Below are positions 50,620-58,814 of a DNA stretch of 64,000 bases, piece by piece. The position numbers and the translations under genes are program-made. The stretch lies in contig NZ_SSYB01000005.1 of the NCBI RefSeq assembly GCF_004917075.1, positions 520,634 to 584,633 on the forward strand, read 5' to 3'. This DNA is from Geomonas edaphica (GTDB lineage: Bacteria; Desulfobacterota; Desulfuromonadia; Geobacterales; Geobacteraceae). How positions within the stretch are numbered: the stretch's first letter is position 1; each line of letters begins with the position of its first letter. Below the pieces are notes generated by a model. It made no database searches. It had not been told where the DNA came from and saw only the letters and a list, made by a program, of their open reading frames with translations.

Positions 50620-51453
50620 TCAACCTGTAGGGTTGAGGGCTTCGCACGGGACGCCTACTTGGCAGAGGGCGCAACCGGCGGGACCTTCTACACCACGTGC
50701 TTTGGCAAGACGGACGGAGTCGGGGCCGTAGCCGAAGATCATGCAACGAATTTTGTCGTGTCCTGCGGTGGAGATGGCTTTTGCGGGACAGCGACGTATG
50801 CAGGCACCGCAGGCGCCGGTTTTGAAGTGGAGACAACCGGCTTGATGATGCTCGGCGGCGCGCGGGTCCGGCTCGAGCACGGCTTCGATCACGACGGAAC
50901 TAAGCACGATGGCCGTCCCCTTGGCGCTGAGAAAGGCGTCGTTCAGACCGAACGTGCCGAGACCGGCGGCGTATGCCACGTGACGGTCGGACCAGGGGGA
51001 TGTCTTGCCGTCGGGGGCGTCCATAGTGCGGAACCACTCCGCATCCGTCGGGGCGACGCCCCGTACGCCCTGCCGTTCCATCTCCTGCAAGAGCTCTGAC
51101 CGTACTTGCTTTTGAAGGGCCTTGGCGCATACGTCGTAGGCCTTGGTCCATTCGATGGACGGCTGATCGGTACAGCGCCGGTTGCTGTCCCGCAAGGCCT
51201 TGCTCCAGGGCATCACCCAACTGACGACGGTGCCGCCGCGCCAGCTACCTTCGCCGTGCAGGCTTTCGTAGGCCTCCCGGGGCGTCCTGTGCCAGGGACC
51301 TATGATCTGCTTGAACTCCTCGAAGATCGGATCGTCGCCGGAGGCGAAGTTCACCAGCGGGGCGTCGAAGTAGCGCTCCGCCAGTGAGTCGGACCAGTTT
51401 TCCTTGTGGCCCATGATCAACCGCGTGATTACCTCCCGTATCAGCTCCTTCAT
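50620..51453 (-). CDS. 4Fe-4S protein related to epoxyqueuosine reductase QueG
   Basis: A 277-aa protein. The C-terminal part has CLHFKTGACGACIRRCP (a C-x2-C-x3-CP ferredoxin cluster) and CALCQVGVPCEALNP, as in QueG-like proteins, while the N-terminal part (YAAGLGTFGLNDAFLS, GTAIVLSS) matches the GxGxxGxN-type cobalamin-binding core of that family, though the protein is shorter than QueG. ATG 51453 is chosen because TGGAGGTGA precedes it. A MarR-type operator lies in front of it. It is probably a redox enzyme under MarR control and not the housekeeping QueG. Confidence 0.75.
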   Translation of the reverse strand: MKELIREVITRLIMGHKENWSDSLAERYFDAPLVNFASGDDPIFEEFKQIIGPWHRTPREAYESLHGEGSWRGGTVVSWVMPWSKALRDSNRRCTDQPSIEWTKAYDVCAKALQKQVRSELLQEMERQGVRGVAPTDAEWFRTMDAPDGKTSPWSDRHVAYAAGLGTFGLNDAFLSAKGTAIVLSSVVIEAVLEPDPRAAEHHQAGCLHFKTGACGACIRRCPAKAISTAGHDKIRCMIFGYGPDSVRLAKARGVEGPAGCALCQVGVPCEALNPTG

Positions 51454-51520
51454 ATTCACCTCCATTTCCTAGCTTAACAAAAGACGCCGGCGCAATCGGT
51501 AAAGCTCAAAGGCTTGCCGT

Positions 51521-51534
51521 GTTGTATATGCAAC
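51521..51534. promoter_or_regulatory. MarR operator, copy 1 (before the Fe-S gene)
   Basis: GTTGTATATGCAAC, an imperfect palindrome between the MarR stop and the Fe-S protein start. It is the exact reverse complement of the site at 51998-52011. Confidence 0.75.
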
Positions 51535-51550
51535 TTTGCGAACAAAAAAA

Positions 51551-51997
51551 TCAGCTGCTGATTCTGAGCCTATCTGCCATCGCTTTGAGGGAAGAAGCGC
51601 CTTCCTCGCCTAAAAGGGCCGATGCGCGCTGCTGGGCTTCCGTCCATTGTTCATGGCAATCCACCATGAGCTGCCTGCCGCTCTCGGTTACCCGAACGGT
51701 CTGCCCCGGCCCTTTTCCTGACACCTGGATCCAGCCGCTTTTCGCCATTCGGTCGACGGTGCGACTCACGGTGGACTTTTCCATCTGCAGGCGTGCGCCG
51801 ATCTCACCGGGACTGGCGTCCCCATTGACCAACAGGAACACGAGGATGCTGGCTTGGTTGATCTTGATGCCGTGCGGCTGCAGTGCCCTGTCGTACAGGC
51901 CGGTGATGACGCGGTTCAAGCGCCGCATCCTCCCTGCTATGCACTGCGCCGCCACAAGCTCGGCTATCTCGTTTGCTGACTTACCTGGAATACTCAT
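51551..51997 (-). CDS. MarR-family transcriptional regulator
   Basis: A 148-aa winged-helix repressor: helix ILVFLLVNGDASPGEIGARL, recognition helix MEKSTVSRTVDRMAKSGWI and wing GPGQTVRVTESGRQLM. The N- and C-terminal helices give the usual MarR dimer. The same 14-bp palindrome is found directly before its ATG and again before the downstream Fe-S gene, so it likely represses both. No Shine-Dalgarno lies between operator and ATG, which suggests a leaderless message or translation masked by the operator. An in-frame TAA upstream excludes a longer start. Confidence 0.9.
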   Translation of the reverse strand: MSIPGKSANEIAELVAAQCIAGRMRRLNRVITGLYDRALQPHGIKINQASILVFLLVNGDASPGEIGARLQMEKSTVSRTVDRMAKSGWIQVSGKGPGQTVRVTESGRQLMVDCHEQWTEAQQRASALLGEEGASSLKAMADRLRISS

Positions 51998-52011
51998 GTT
52001 GCATATACAAC
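51998..52011. promoter_or_regulatory. MarR operator, copy 2 (autoregulation)
   Basis: GTTGCATATACAAC, touching the MarR ATG on the minus strand. Same site as 51521-51534 in the other orientation. Confidence 0.75.
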
Positions 52012-52175
52012 ATTATCGCTTTGAAATTGTCAACGGTTTTGTTGGGTGGACGCTGATCCCCTGGCCCGTTAAAAAAGTCACTTGACTCAACCTGATTGGC
52101 GTGGCCTAATTTGTGCCGTATTCGGATGGTAATCCACTCGCAACATGGCTCCCACTCAAACTATGGAGGTAACAC

Positions 52176-52847
52176 ATGTCGATACTTCACCCGCTACTCG
52201 ATATCGTCGATGTCAACGTCCGGGACATGTCGCACGTCGAACTGGGCAACTTCGCCATCAACCTCGCGGACGCCTTTGCCCGCCACAAGGACTTTCAAGG
52301 TGAGGACGCGATTCCGAAGTCGTTGTGCCAACTCGACGTACTCAGGGGACTCGGGGTAGGCCATCTCGCCGTCACTAAGGAGGCCGAGAGCGGCAATCGT
52401 TTCAAAAAGGTGGAGCGGGACGCCTCACGCCCGATAGTCGAAATGCACACGGTGATGCTGATCAACTGGGCGGCGTATAGGTCCGTGACGGAAAACAAGC
52501 CAACGCTCATCAGCGAATTGAATCTGCCTCCGAAGGTGAAGGCACCCAAGGGGGCGCTCCATATCGAGGTGACTGCCCCGCAAAACCCGAAGGCGAAGCA
52601 CGGCAAGTCGGGGGTCGCCCTTATCAGCGTTAACAGGGTGCCAGGGGCAATGGCCTACTACGTCGGGATCTGCAAGGGCGATCCTTCTCTGCCAGAGTCC
52701 TGGTCGACCGTCGGGCCGTTCCACAAGTCGCAGAACATGGAAATAACCGGTCTGGAGCCCGGGCAGTTGTATTATTTCAAGATCTACTGCTCAGGGCCGA
52801 GCGGCCAGAGCGAGTGGTCCTCAATCATCAGCCTCCGGATCCTTTGA
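52176..52847 (+). CDS. Fibronectin type III domain protein
   Basis: A 223-aa protein. Residues about 125-220 form a fibronectin III domain: VNRVPGAMAYYVGICKGDP, then MEITGLEPGQLYYFKIYCS and a GPSGQSEWSSIISLRIL end. The N-terminal 100 residues are helical and charged with no known family (SHVELGNFAINLADAFARHK). There is no signal peptide, so it is either cytoplasmic or exported by another route. ATGGAGGT precedes ATG 52176. A terminator follows. Confidence 0.75.
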   Translation: MSILHPLLDIVDVNVRDMSHVELGNFAINLADAFARHKDFQGEDAIPKSLCQLDVLRGLGVGHLAVTKEAESGNRFKKVERDASRPIVEMHTVMLINWAAYRSVTENKPTLISELNLPPKVKAPKGALHIEVTAPQNPKAKHGKSGVALISVNRVPGAMAYYVGICKGDPSLPESWSTVGPFHKSQNMEITGLEPGQLYYFKIYCSGPSGQSEWSSIISLRIL

Positions 52848-52865
52848 TCCTGGTCCACCAAAATT

Positions 52866-52899
52866 GAAGGCCCTCATCCTCTGGATCAGGGCCTTCTTA
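52866..52899 (+). terminator. Terminator of the fibronectin III gene
   Basis: GAAGGCCCT / AGGGCCTTC stem with a 13-base loop, then TTA. The T-run is short, so termination may be partial. Confidence 0.55.
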
Positions 52900-52966
52900 G
52901 CAACCTATCTCTCCTTAGCCCATCTTTCCTGCTCCACACCCTGCAAATATCACGACGGGAGCCAAC

Positions 52967-53350
52967 TTAACCAAGGCCGGTTTCGAGATTTTAGGGCCAA
53001 ACATGATCTTGTTAACTTCGGCCTCCCGTTTTTAGGATCAGCCCCAAGTTTTTAACTTCGGCCTCCGGATTTCAAGACCGAGCCCGATCTTGTTACACAA
53101 TCCCGCTCATTTTTAAGATCGAATCCAAAGTTGTTAACATCGACCTCCATATTTCAGGATCGGGTCCGAGGTTTTTAACTTTGTCCACCGGATTTTAAGA
53201 TCTTGTCCGCAGTGGTGAACTTGGGCCTCCGGATTATAAGATCGGGTTCAAAGTTGTTAACCTCGTCTCTCCGGATTTCACGATCCAGTCTAAAGTAGTG
53301 AACTTTGTCCTCCAGTTTTTAAGGTCAAGTCCGGCCTTTTTAACTTCGGG
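52967..53350. repeat. Degenerate 41-bp tandem repeat array
   Basis: Nine units of 40-45 bp, each starting (T)TTAAC, TGAAC or TTACAC followed by TTCGGCCTCCGGATTT-like and TAAGATCGGGTCCAAAGTT-like parts: units begin at 52967, 53012, 53052, 53093, 53134, 53175, 53216, 53257 and 53299. Copies differ by 20-40% but the period is kept. No long open frame runs through it. It fills the gap between the fibronectin gene and the sedolisin. Confidence 0.8.
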
Positions 53351-53444
53351 GGCGTCCGACATGACAACCATTTCAAACCGGGCGGGGCAGGGGTGGGAGT
53401 GCCGGTTCCCGAGCTGGGAAACCGGCACTTATGGGAGCCTTCTC

Positions 53445-55709
53445 CTACTGCGTCCGGAAATAGTACAGCCCCGAGGTGACGGTGCTGCCGCCGGCGCTGG
53501 AGGATACGTTGAAATAATATGTGGTTCTCCGGGAGAGGGAGGAGAGTTTCATCACGTGCGAGGTGACGAGCGCGCTGCTCGAGACCGACTTGTTCAGGCT
53601 GCCGGAAGAGGTGCCGTAACGGATGACGGAGGTGGACGGCAGGTTGGTGTACCACTGGATCTGGGCGGTGGTCGTGCCGATCGAACCGGACAGCCCGCTG
53701 GTGAAGGCTAGCGGCGCGGTCGGGGTCGCGTACGCCTCGTTGGAAAGGGGCGAGCTTCCGGCGCTGTTCACGGCGGACACTTTGTAATAGTAGGTGATAC
53801 CGTTGGACACGCTGTCGGTGTAGGAGGTCGTGGTGAGACCGGTCTTCACCGGGGTGCTTCCTTCCTGGCCGGGGGCGGTGCCGCGGTACACGCTGTAACT
53901 TGTTGCGCCGCTGCTAGCACTCCAACTGAGGGCGACGTAGCCGTTGCCGGCTGTCGCCTTGAGCGCTGTCGGGGCGGCCGGGACGCTGACCGTAGTGGTG
54001 GTCGTGGTGGAGGTGCCAGCCGGGGCGAGGGCGGCGAACAGGTTCGCGCCGTTGAAGGAGCCCCAGCCGGTGGCGTTGTCGTAGCCGGTGATGGCCGGGT
54101 AGTAGAGGTTCGTTGTGCTGTCGGCGACGTCGTGGAAGCTCGTGTCGTAGCCGGATCCGGTCCCGAGCTGGTACAGGGTCGGGTTTGCGAAACCCAAGGG
54201 AGAAAGGCCGCCGGTTGTGCGCTGCTGGTTCACCCTGGCGGTGAAGGCCGCCCAAAGAGGTGCTGCGCAGCTTGTGCCTCCGTAGATCCACCACTGTCCC
54301 TGGAAGTAGATCGAGTAGCCGGTGTCAGGATCGGAGTTCAGCGCTACGTCGGGGACGTTTCTCATGACGGAGGAGGCGACGTTGGAAAGTTTCTGCTGCC
54401 AAGATGGGATCGGCCAGAAGTAGCTGACTCCGCCGCCGCCCGCACCGTCGGCCACCGTGCCGCCGTTCCAGGTCGACTCGCGGCTGTACGCGCCGCTGCC
54501 GTCGAGGTAGAGCTTGGTCCCTCCTACGCCGACGACGTACGGCTGTGAGGCCGGATCGTCGACACTAAGGGTGGAGCCGTTGTCGTAGGCCCCGCTGTCA
54601 CCGGCTGCGGCATAGATGGTCTGCCCCTGGGCCGCCATCTGTTGGAAGATGGCGTTTTCACTGTTAAGAAAGGTGGAGCCACTATCACCCTCGCTGAGCC
54701 CCCATGAGGTACTCACCTGTTTTGCGAGGTTGTCGGTGGCGATCCGGTTGTAGGTGTCGAGTACCCCTTTGGTGGTGTTGGGTCCCTGGTAGACGATGAT
54801 CCGGCTCGCACCGGGCGCCATCGCCATCTGCAGCTCGATGTCTAGGGTGACTTCTCCCGCACCGGAACCCGGCGTTCCGGAGAAGCCGTCCACCAGTACG
54901 TTTTGCAGAGGTACCGCGGGAAGTCCGAAGTATTTGGCGTAGGCGGTAATGTCGGAAGGGGTGTAGCCGTCCAGTTGAAAGAGCGCGAGGGTCTGCCCGT
55001 TGCCGGTCGCGGTTACTGGTGCGAGGTTGTAGGCGGCCGCGATATCCTTGGGAGTCATGCCGCCTCCGGGTCCGGTCCCGATCTGGTAAGGGGAGGCCAT
55101 GGGGAGGCCGGCGGCACGGGTGGAGTGGCTGTGTGTGTGCCACTTGGCGGCGCTGTCAAGGCCGATGACGCCGTTTATGCATGCGGCGATGGCGCCCGGA
55201 ACGCCCGGGTCGTGGTCCGGGGCGATGAAGTTGCGGCCGCTTTGCGCCTGGTACTGGTGCATCTGCAGGTCGAAGGCCGCCTCAACTGCCGTGGCAGGAC
55301 CTGCGACGTCGAGGACCGTGCGGTTGGCGTGGGTGCCGGTTATGGTGAGTCCCATCTCCCTCGCGTATTTCTTTACCGTCTCGTAGTCCGCGGTGCTCGG
55401 TGCAAAACGGTCGGTGAACTGGCGTCCGGTGAGATAATGACCGTACTGCGGGTCGCCGGGGTCGTACATGCGTTTCAGCAGATCGTTCAGCTCCGCCTGG
55501 TTGCGCAGGGGAAGGGTGAAAGAGAATCTCATCTGAGTTGCTGCCGGTAATCGGTTAAGCATCTTGGCATTGGCGATGCTGCGTGCCGGCATGTGACCGG
55601 CGAGTCTGACCTTGGCCGTGGCGCCGGCCCAGGAAGAGGACGGGGCCCCTGCTGCCATGACGAGCAGGAGCATGACGGAAGTGGGAAACAGCTTCAACGC
55701 GACTTTCAA
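53445..55709 (-). CDS. Secreted pro-kumamolisin (S53 sedolisin) with fibronectin III repeats
   Basis: A 754-aa acid protease. A signal peptide (about 1-29) is followed by a pro-domain (60-195), the catalytic domain (215-565) and two fibronectin III domains (about 577-660 and 665-754). The Ser-Glu-Asp triad is visible: Glu286 and Asp290 in GEVTLDIELQM, Ser480 in GGTSCAAP, with the oxyanion Asp371 in AAGDSGAY. The calcium-binding end FHDVADS...ATGWGSFNG is present. TTG 55709 is the start, with GGAGG seven bases before it. It should be exported and self-activated at low pH. A Thr-rich linker joins protease and Fn3. Confidence 0.92.
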   Translation of the reverse strand: MKVALKLFPTSVMLLLVMAAGAPSSSWAGATAKVRLAGHMPARSIANAKMLNRLPAATQMRFSFTLPLRNQAELNDLLKRMYDPGDPQYGHYLTGRQFTDRFAPSTADYETVKKYAREMGLTITGTHANRTVLDVAGPATAVEAAFDLQMHQYQAQSGRNFIAPDHDPGVPGAIAACINGVIGLDSAAKWHTHSHSTRAAGLPMASPYQIGTGPGGGMTPKDIAAAYNLAPVTATGNGQTLALFQLDGYTPSDITAYAKYFGLPAVPLQNVLVDGFSGTPGSGAGEVTLDIELQMAMAPGASRIIVYQGPNTTKGVLDTYNRIATDNLAKQVSTSWGLSEGDSGSTFLNSENAIFQQMAAQGQTIYAAAGDSGAYDNGSTLSVDDPASQPYVVGVGGTKLYLDGSGAYSRESTWNGGTVADGAGGGGVSYFWPIPSWQQKLSNVASSVMRNVPDVALNSDPDTGYSIYFQGQWWIYGGTSCAAPLWAAFTARVNQQRTTGGLSPLGFANPTLYQLGTGSGYDTSFHDVADSTTNLYYPAITGYDNATGWGSFNGANLFAALAPAGTSTTTTTTVSVPAAPTALKATAGNGYVALSWSASSGATSYSVYRGTAPGQEGSTPVKTGLTTTSYTDSVSNGITYYYKVSAVNSAGSSPLSNEAYATPTAPLAFTSGLSGSIGTTTAQIQWYTNLPSTSVIRYGTSSGSLNKSVSSSALVTSHVMKLSSLSRRTTYYFNVSSSAGGSTVTSGLYYFRTQ

Positions 55710-56152
55710 AACGTGCCTCCGGGTAAGGGTGAAAGAAACCGGTGCTGCTGGACTACTCCAATCGGCACCTTGCGGCCAAACTTTAGCGGTGTGGCTAGAA
55801 AAAGCGTTGTCACAGGCGAAGTTATCGGAATTACTGCGGCGCGATCAGGCGCTCGCGACGGCCCTAGAGCGTGTCCCGTTTTTTGCATTTATGCAAAAAC
55901 GGCCGTTATGATCGCGCGAATGGGCGCAAGTTGCGGGATTGCCGTTTTTTTTGCGCGCGTTATGTCGATCGGGCGGTAGGCGCATTTTGCAGATATGCAA
56001 AAATAACCGTTCCACTCTGACCGAGAGGCTTAGCGGTAAGGTGTTGGATCAGCAGGATAATTTGCTGAAGGCGCATCGTTGTGACACTGGTATGGTAATT
56101 GCGTATACACAATGCATAGCGAAGTGACATCGCAATGCTAAGGAGGAAAAAA
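55710..56152. promoter_or_regulatory. Divergent promoter region with two related palindromes
   Basis: 443 bp between the sedolisin and the acetate carrier. It contains CCGTTTTTTGCAT-TT-ATGCAAAAACGG (55876-55902) and ATTTTGCA-GA-TATGCAAAAAT (55984-56005), 105 bases apart, which share the core TTTTGCAnnTATGCAAAA. These are probably binding sites of one dimeric regulator. Confidence 0.55.
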
Positions 56153-56779
56153 ATGAGTGATGTGAAACTGGGAAATCCCGCGGTGGTCGGCCTTGCCGGC
56201 TTCGGAATGACGACTTTCGTGCTGCAATGCCACAACCTCGGCTGGTGCGGTATCGCCCCCGTGCTCTGGCTCGGGCTCTGTTTCGGCGGCACGGCGCAGC
56301 TGATCGCCGGCCTGATGGAGTTCAGAACCAACAACAACTTCGGGTTCTGCGCCTTCACCGGCTACGGCGCCTTCTGGATCTCGCTGTGCCTGATGATCAT
56401 CTTCGGCAAGAACCCTGAGCTGGTGAAATCCTATCCGACCCTCGCCTTCAGCGCGACCGACCTCGGCTTCTACCTCGTGGCCTGGACCATCTTCACCTTC
56501 ATCCTCTTTATCGCATCGATGAAACACCACGCCACGCTGGCATTCATCTTCCTCACCCTGCTTCTTGGCTTCATCGGCCTTGACGTGAAAGAGTTCACCG
56601 GCAGCGCTCTCGCCGGGACCTTCGCCGCTTACGACCTGCTCATCTGCGCATTCTCCGCGCTTTACCTGATGGCGGTAGGCGTGTACGCCGAGTCCGGCAT
56701 CAAGCTGCCGGTGGGCGAGGCATGGCTCAAAGATGCCGAGCCTTCCGAAGTCCTCGCCGCTGAGAAGGTGAAGGCGTAA
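56153..56779 (+). CDS. satP: SatP/YaaH-type acetate-succinate carrier
   Basis: A 208-aa inner-membrane protein of the GPR1/FUN34/YaaH family. The signature NPAVVGLAGFGMTTFVLQ (8-25) is an NPAPLGL-type motif, and six hydrophobic helices are spread over the length (17-36, 40-58, 66-85, 100-122, 127-145, 155-178). It would move acetate with protons, fitting an acetate-using Geobacter-like host. AAGGAGG precedes ATG 56153. A strong terminator follows, so it is a single-gene unit. Two palindromes upstream suggest regulation. Confidence 0.88.
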   Translation: MSDVKLGNPAVVGLAGFGMTTFVLQCHNLGWCGIAPVLWLGLCFGGTAQLIAGLMEFRTNNNFGFCAFTGYGAFWISLCLMIIFGKNPELVKSYPTLAFSATDLGFYLVAWTIFTFILFIASMKHHATLAFIFLTLLLGFIGLDVKEFTGSALAGTFAAYDLLICAFSALYLMAVGVYAESGIKLPVGEAWLKDAEPSEVLAAEKVKA

Positions 56780-56810
56780 CAGCCTACTCTTCATAAACTG
56801 AATAAAAGAG

Positions 56811-56842
56811 AAGGGCCATGCCGTAGGCATGGCCCTTTTTTT
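56811..56842 (+). terminator. Terminator of the acetate carrier gene
   Basis: AAGGGCCATGCC-GTA-GGCATGGCCCTT followed by a seven-T run. Confidence 0.9.
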
Positions 56843-56888
56843 ATTGTGGTTCTCGCAAATTGCTCAGCTGCCGACAAAGGGCAAATCC

Positions 56889-57021
56889 CCCCTGTTCCCC
56901 CTTCGCAAAGGTTCATCCGGGAATTCCGGGGAAGACGCCTTTCAGATACCCGTATCCTCTCTTGCTGAGAACGGTGGCCTTAGAGCTCCCCCCTTTGCGA
57001 AGGGGGGAGGGGGGGGATTTG
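56889..57021. repeat. Dispersed repeat with CCCCCCTTTGCGAAGGGGGG, copy A1
   Basis: About 130 bp shared with 62657-62783, including GGAATTCCGGG, CCTTTCAGATA and CTCTCTTGCTGAGAACGGTGG. It ends in the GC-rich palindrome CCCCCCTTTGCGAAGGGGGG. Non-coding. Confidence 0.75.
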
Positions 57022-57114
57022 CCTCTGTTCCCTGTATCGCCGGTTGAAATTGTTGCAATCACCAAAGTTGGAGGCATCTGGCGTTTGATCCCGCAGTGTG
57101 TGCAATAAACTCCT

Positions 57115-57260
57115 CAGTTGGTGCTTGCGTGTAATGGCAAGGCTAAATACCCCCTGCCCCCCCTTCGCAAAGGGGGGAACGTTTGGCCAGCTTACTGCTT
57201 CGAGGCAACACACACCTGCTTCCCCGGAATTTCCTGAAGAACCTTCGCAAAGGGGGGGGA
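57115..57260. repeat. Dispersed repeat, second type, copy B1
   Basis: Shares CAG-x-TGGTGCTTG, CCCCCCCTTCGCAAAGGGGGG and GAACGTT-x-GGCC with 62888-62962, then ends in a degenerate inverted copy of the palindrome. The 500-bp gap between the acetate carrier and the membrane-protein gene is made almost wholly of these repeats. Confidence 0.7.
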
Positions 57261-57342
57261 CGCATGGGCTCATGCAGCGGTTCGTGGGCAGCTGTATTCC
57301 AGCTTCCCGGAATTCTCTTCTAAACCTTCACAAACCTCGAAT

Positions 57343-57801
57343 TCACCAAAGATATATGGATCTGTTGTCGAAGCGGTTGCGGTTGAAGTAGAGAAAGACG
57401 TTCAGAAGCAGAAAGAGGACGAAGACACAGAAGGCGTTGACGCGGTAGTGGTAGTCGGGAACCATGGTCCCGGTGGCGGTCATCACGTGCTGCACCGGCA
57501 AAAGCAAGAGGTTCGAGATGCCGTTGCAGCTCGCCAGAAAGTTGTAGCCGATTAGGAGCCAAAGCGTGAGCCGCTGCCGCTTCAGTATCCCCACGACAAG
57601 GTACAGGGAAAGGATGCTGTCGGCGAAGATCAGGTGCTCGGCAGTATCGCCTTCGTACAGTCTTCCCATGAAGGGGAAGGGATCGCCCAGGTGGGAGAGG
57701 GTGACGAGCATGGATAGGAGGTAGACGCCGGTCAAAGGGACCAGCGCGAGTGGCTTCTTGTTTTCGTTCGGCGCTTCCACGACCCTGTCCGTTTCTTTCA
57801 C
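57343..57801 (-). CDS. Small membrane protein
   Basis: A 152-residue membrane protein with four predicted helices (PLALVPLTGVYLLSMLVTL, LIFADSILSLYLVVGIL, LTLWLLIGYNFLASCNGI, VNAFCVFVLFLLLNVFLYF). GTG 57801 is preferred because CGAGG lies before it; the frame stays open to ATG 57948, adding 49 basic residues unlike a membrane protein start. A loop rich in His/Asn precedes the last helix. No family is recognised. It lies between repeats and the PilZ gene, transcribed the other way. Confidence 0.6.
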   Translation of the reverse strand: MKETDRVVEAPNENKKPLALVPLTGVYLLSMLVTLSHLGDPFPFMGRLYEGDTAEHLIFADSILSLYLVVGILKRQRLTLWLLIGYNFLASCNGISNLLLLPVQHVMTATGTMVPDYHYRVNAFCVFVLFLLLNVFLYFNRNRFDNRSIYLW

Positions 57802-58086
57802 GCTGTGCCTCGTGTGTGTCCCGCCTCGATGGAGGGCGCCTATCTTGCGCAAGGTTGTCCGGGCCGCTTCTCGCACGGTGCGAAAATAGACCGCTGTTAT
57901 ATTAACAGGTGGCCAGCGTTCGTGCAATATGAGTTTTCTCTTTCGCAAAGGATGCGCGTGAGCACCCGGGATAGAGGGGGGGGGCGCTCCGGGGGAAGAA
58001 AGACCGCTGCAAGAAAAGACTACAAAAAATTACCGGTAGGACGAAAAGAGAGGGGTACGTGACGAATTCGGAAAAGAGAGGTATCG

Positions 58087-58806
58087 ATGTCGAGTTTTTC
58101 ACCGGGTGAAGAACCGGAGCATGATGTGCCCGCAGTGCTGGCCATCGCTTACGATGACCAGTCGAGAGCGGCGCTGGCGGCGAACCCGGGTGCCTACGGA
58201 TCGTGTGCCGTTGCCTGCGCTTCTTTCAGGGAGGCCCAGGAACATGCACTGGTCCGACGTTTCAGCGGGATACTCGTCGACCTGGTGACTATGGTTAAGG
58301 CGAAGGACGAAGAGAAAGTGATCGCCCATACCCTGACCGAGCTCTACCCGACCCTTCGTGTGAAGTCGATGGGAAACATGCTGATCCCGATGATCATGCC
58401 GGGAAACGCGAAGCAGGACAGTAACCTCAAGGACTTCTTTTTGAAGACCTGCGCGGGGTTCACCGCGAGGCCCCTCAGGCTGCACCGGCGCAGGGATATC
58501 TCGGTCCCGGTCTTTGTCGGGGACGAGCGTGGTGCTACGCTGAACCTCTCCTGGGGGGGCGCCTTCATCCTCTCGATGCACCCGGAGCGCTATCAGGCGG
58601 GGGAGGGGATCTGCGTCACCTTGATGCCGGGACATGATGTCAGGGTCGCCGCGCAGGCGGTTGTCGTGCGCATTCAACCTTGGGGGGAGCGGCGTCTGCC
58701 GGGGATAGGAATTGCTTTTGGCGAGTTGACCGAGGAACTTCACGAGGCGCTGCTCGCCTTACTAAGGGTTCCAAAAGACGAAGACCGGGACAAACTGGTC
58801 ACATAG
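58087..58806 (+). CDS. PilZ-domain protein
   Basis: A 239-aa protein with a C-terminal PilZ domain: the c-di-GMP motif RLHRRRDI (R-x3-R-like, about 135-142) and then LNLSWGGAF (D/N-x-S-x-x-G). The N-terminal 110 residues have an alternating strand-helix pattern that could be a degenerate receiver domain (VLAIAYDDQSRAAL, GILVDLVTM). GAGG lies before ATG 58087. The stop is 8 bp before the CheX-like gene, so the two are co-transcribed and may tie c-di-GMP to chemotaxis signalling. Confidence 0.85.
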   Translation: MSSFSPGEEPEHDVPAVLAIAYDDQSRAALAANPGAYGSCAVACASFREAQEHALVRRFSGILVDLVTMVKAKDEEKVIAHTLTELYPTLRVKSMGNMLIPMIMPGNAKQDSNLKDFFLKTCAGFTARPLRLHRRRDISVPVFVGDERGATLNLSWGGAFILSMHPERYQAGEGICVTLMPGHDVRVAAQAVVVRIQPWGERRLPGIGIAFGELTEELHEALLALLRVPKDEDRDKLVT

Positions 58807-58814
58807 GAAACGAT

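Noticed and set aside
50556-50836. Pro-Asp-Pro repeat protein on the minus strand
   Set aside because: The PDP repeat is only the translation of the 9-bp minisatellite, and upstream it is antisense in the Fe-S protein gene.
52967-53350. Possible CRISPR array
   Set aside because: Units of about 41 bp follow each other without spacers and diverge along their whole length; no cas genes nearby. The Cas4-like exonuclease belongs to a Bet recombination module.
54903-55550. 215-residue plus-strand open frame
   Set aside because: Gly/Val-rich antisense of the sedolisin; no start context.
56138-56830. 230-residue minus-strand open frame
   Set aside because: Antisense of the SatP-like gene and it crosses the terminator.
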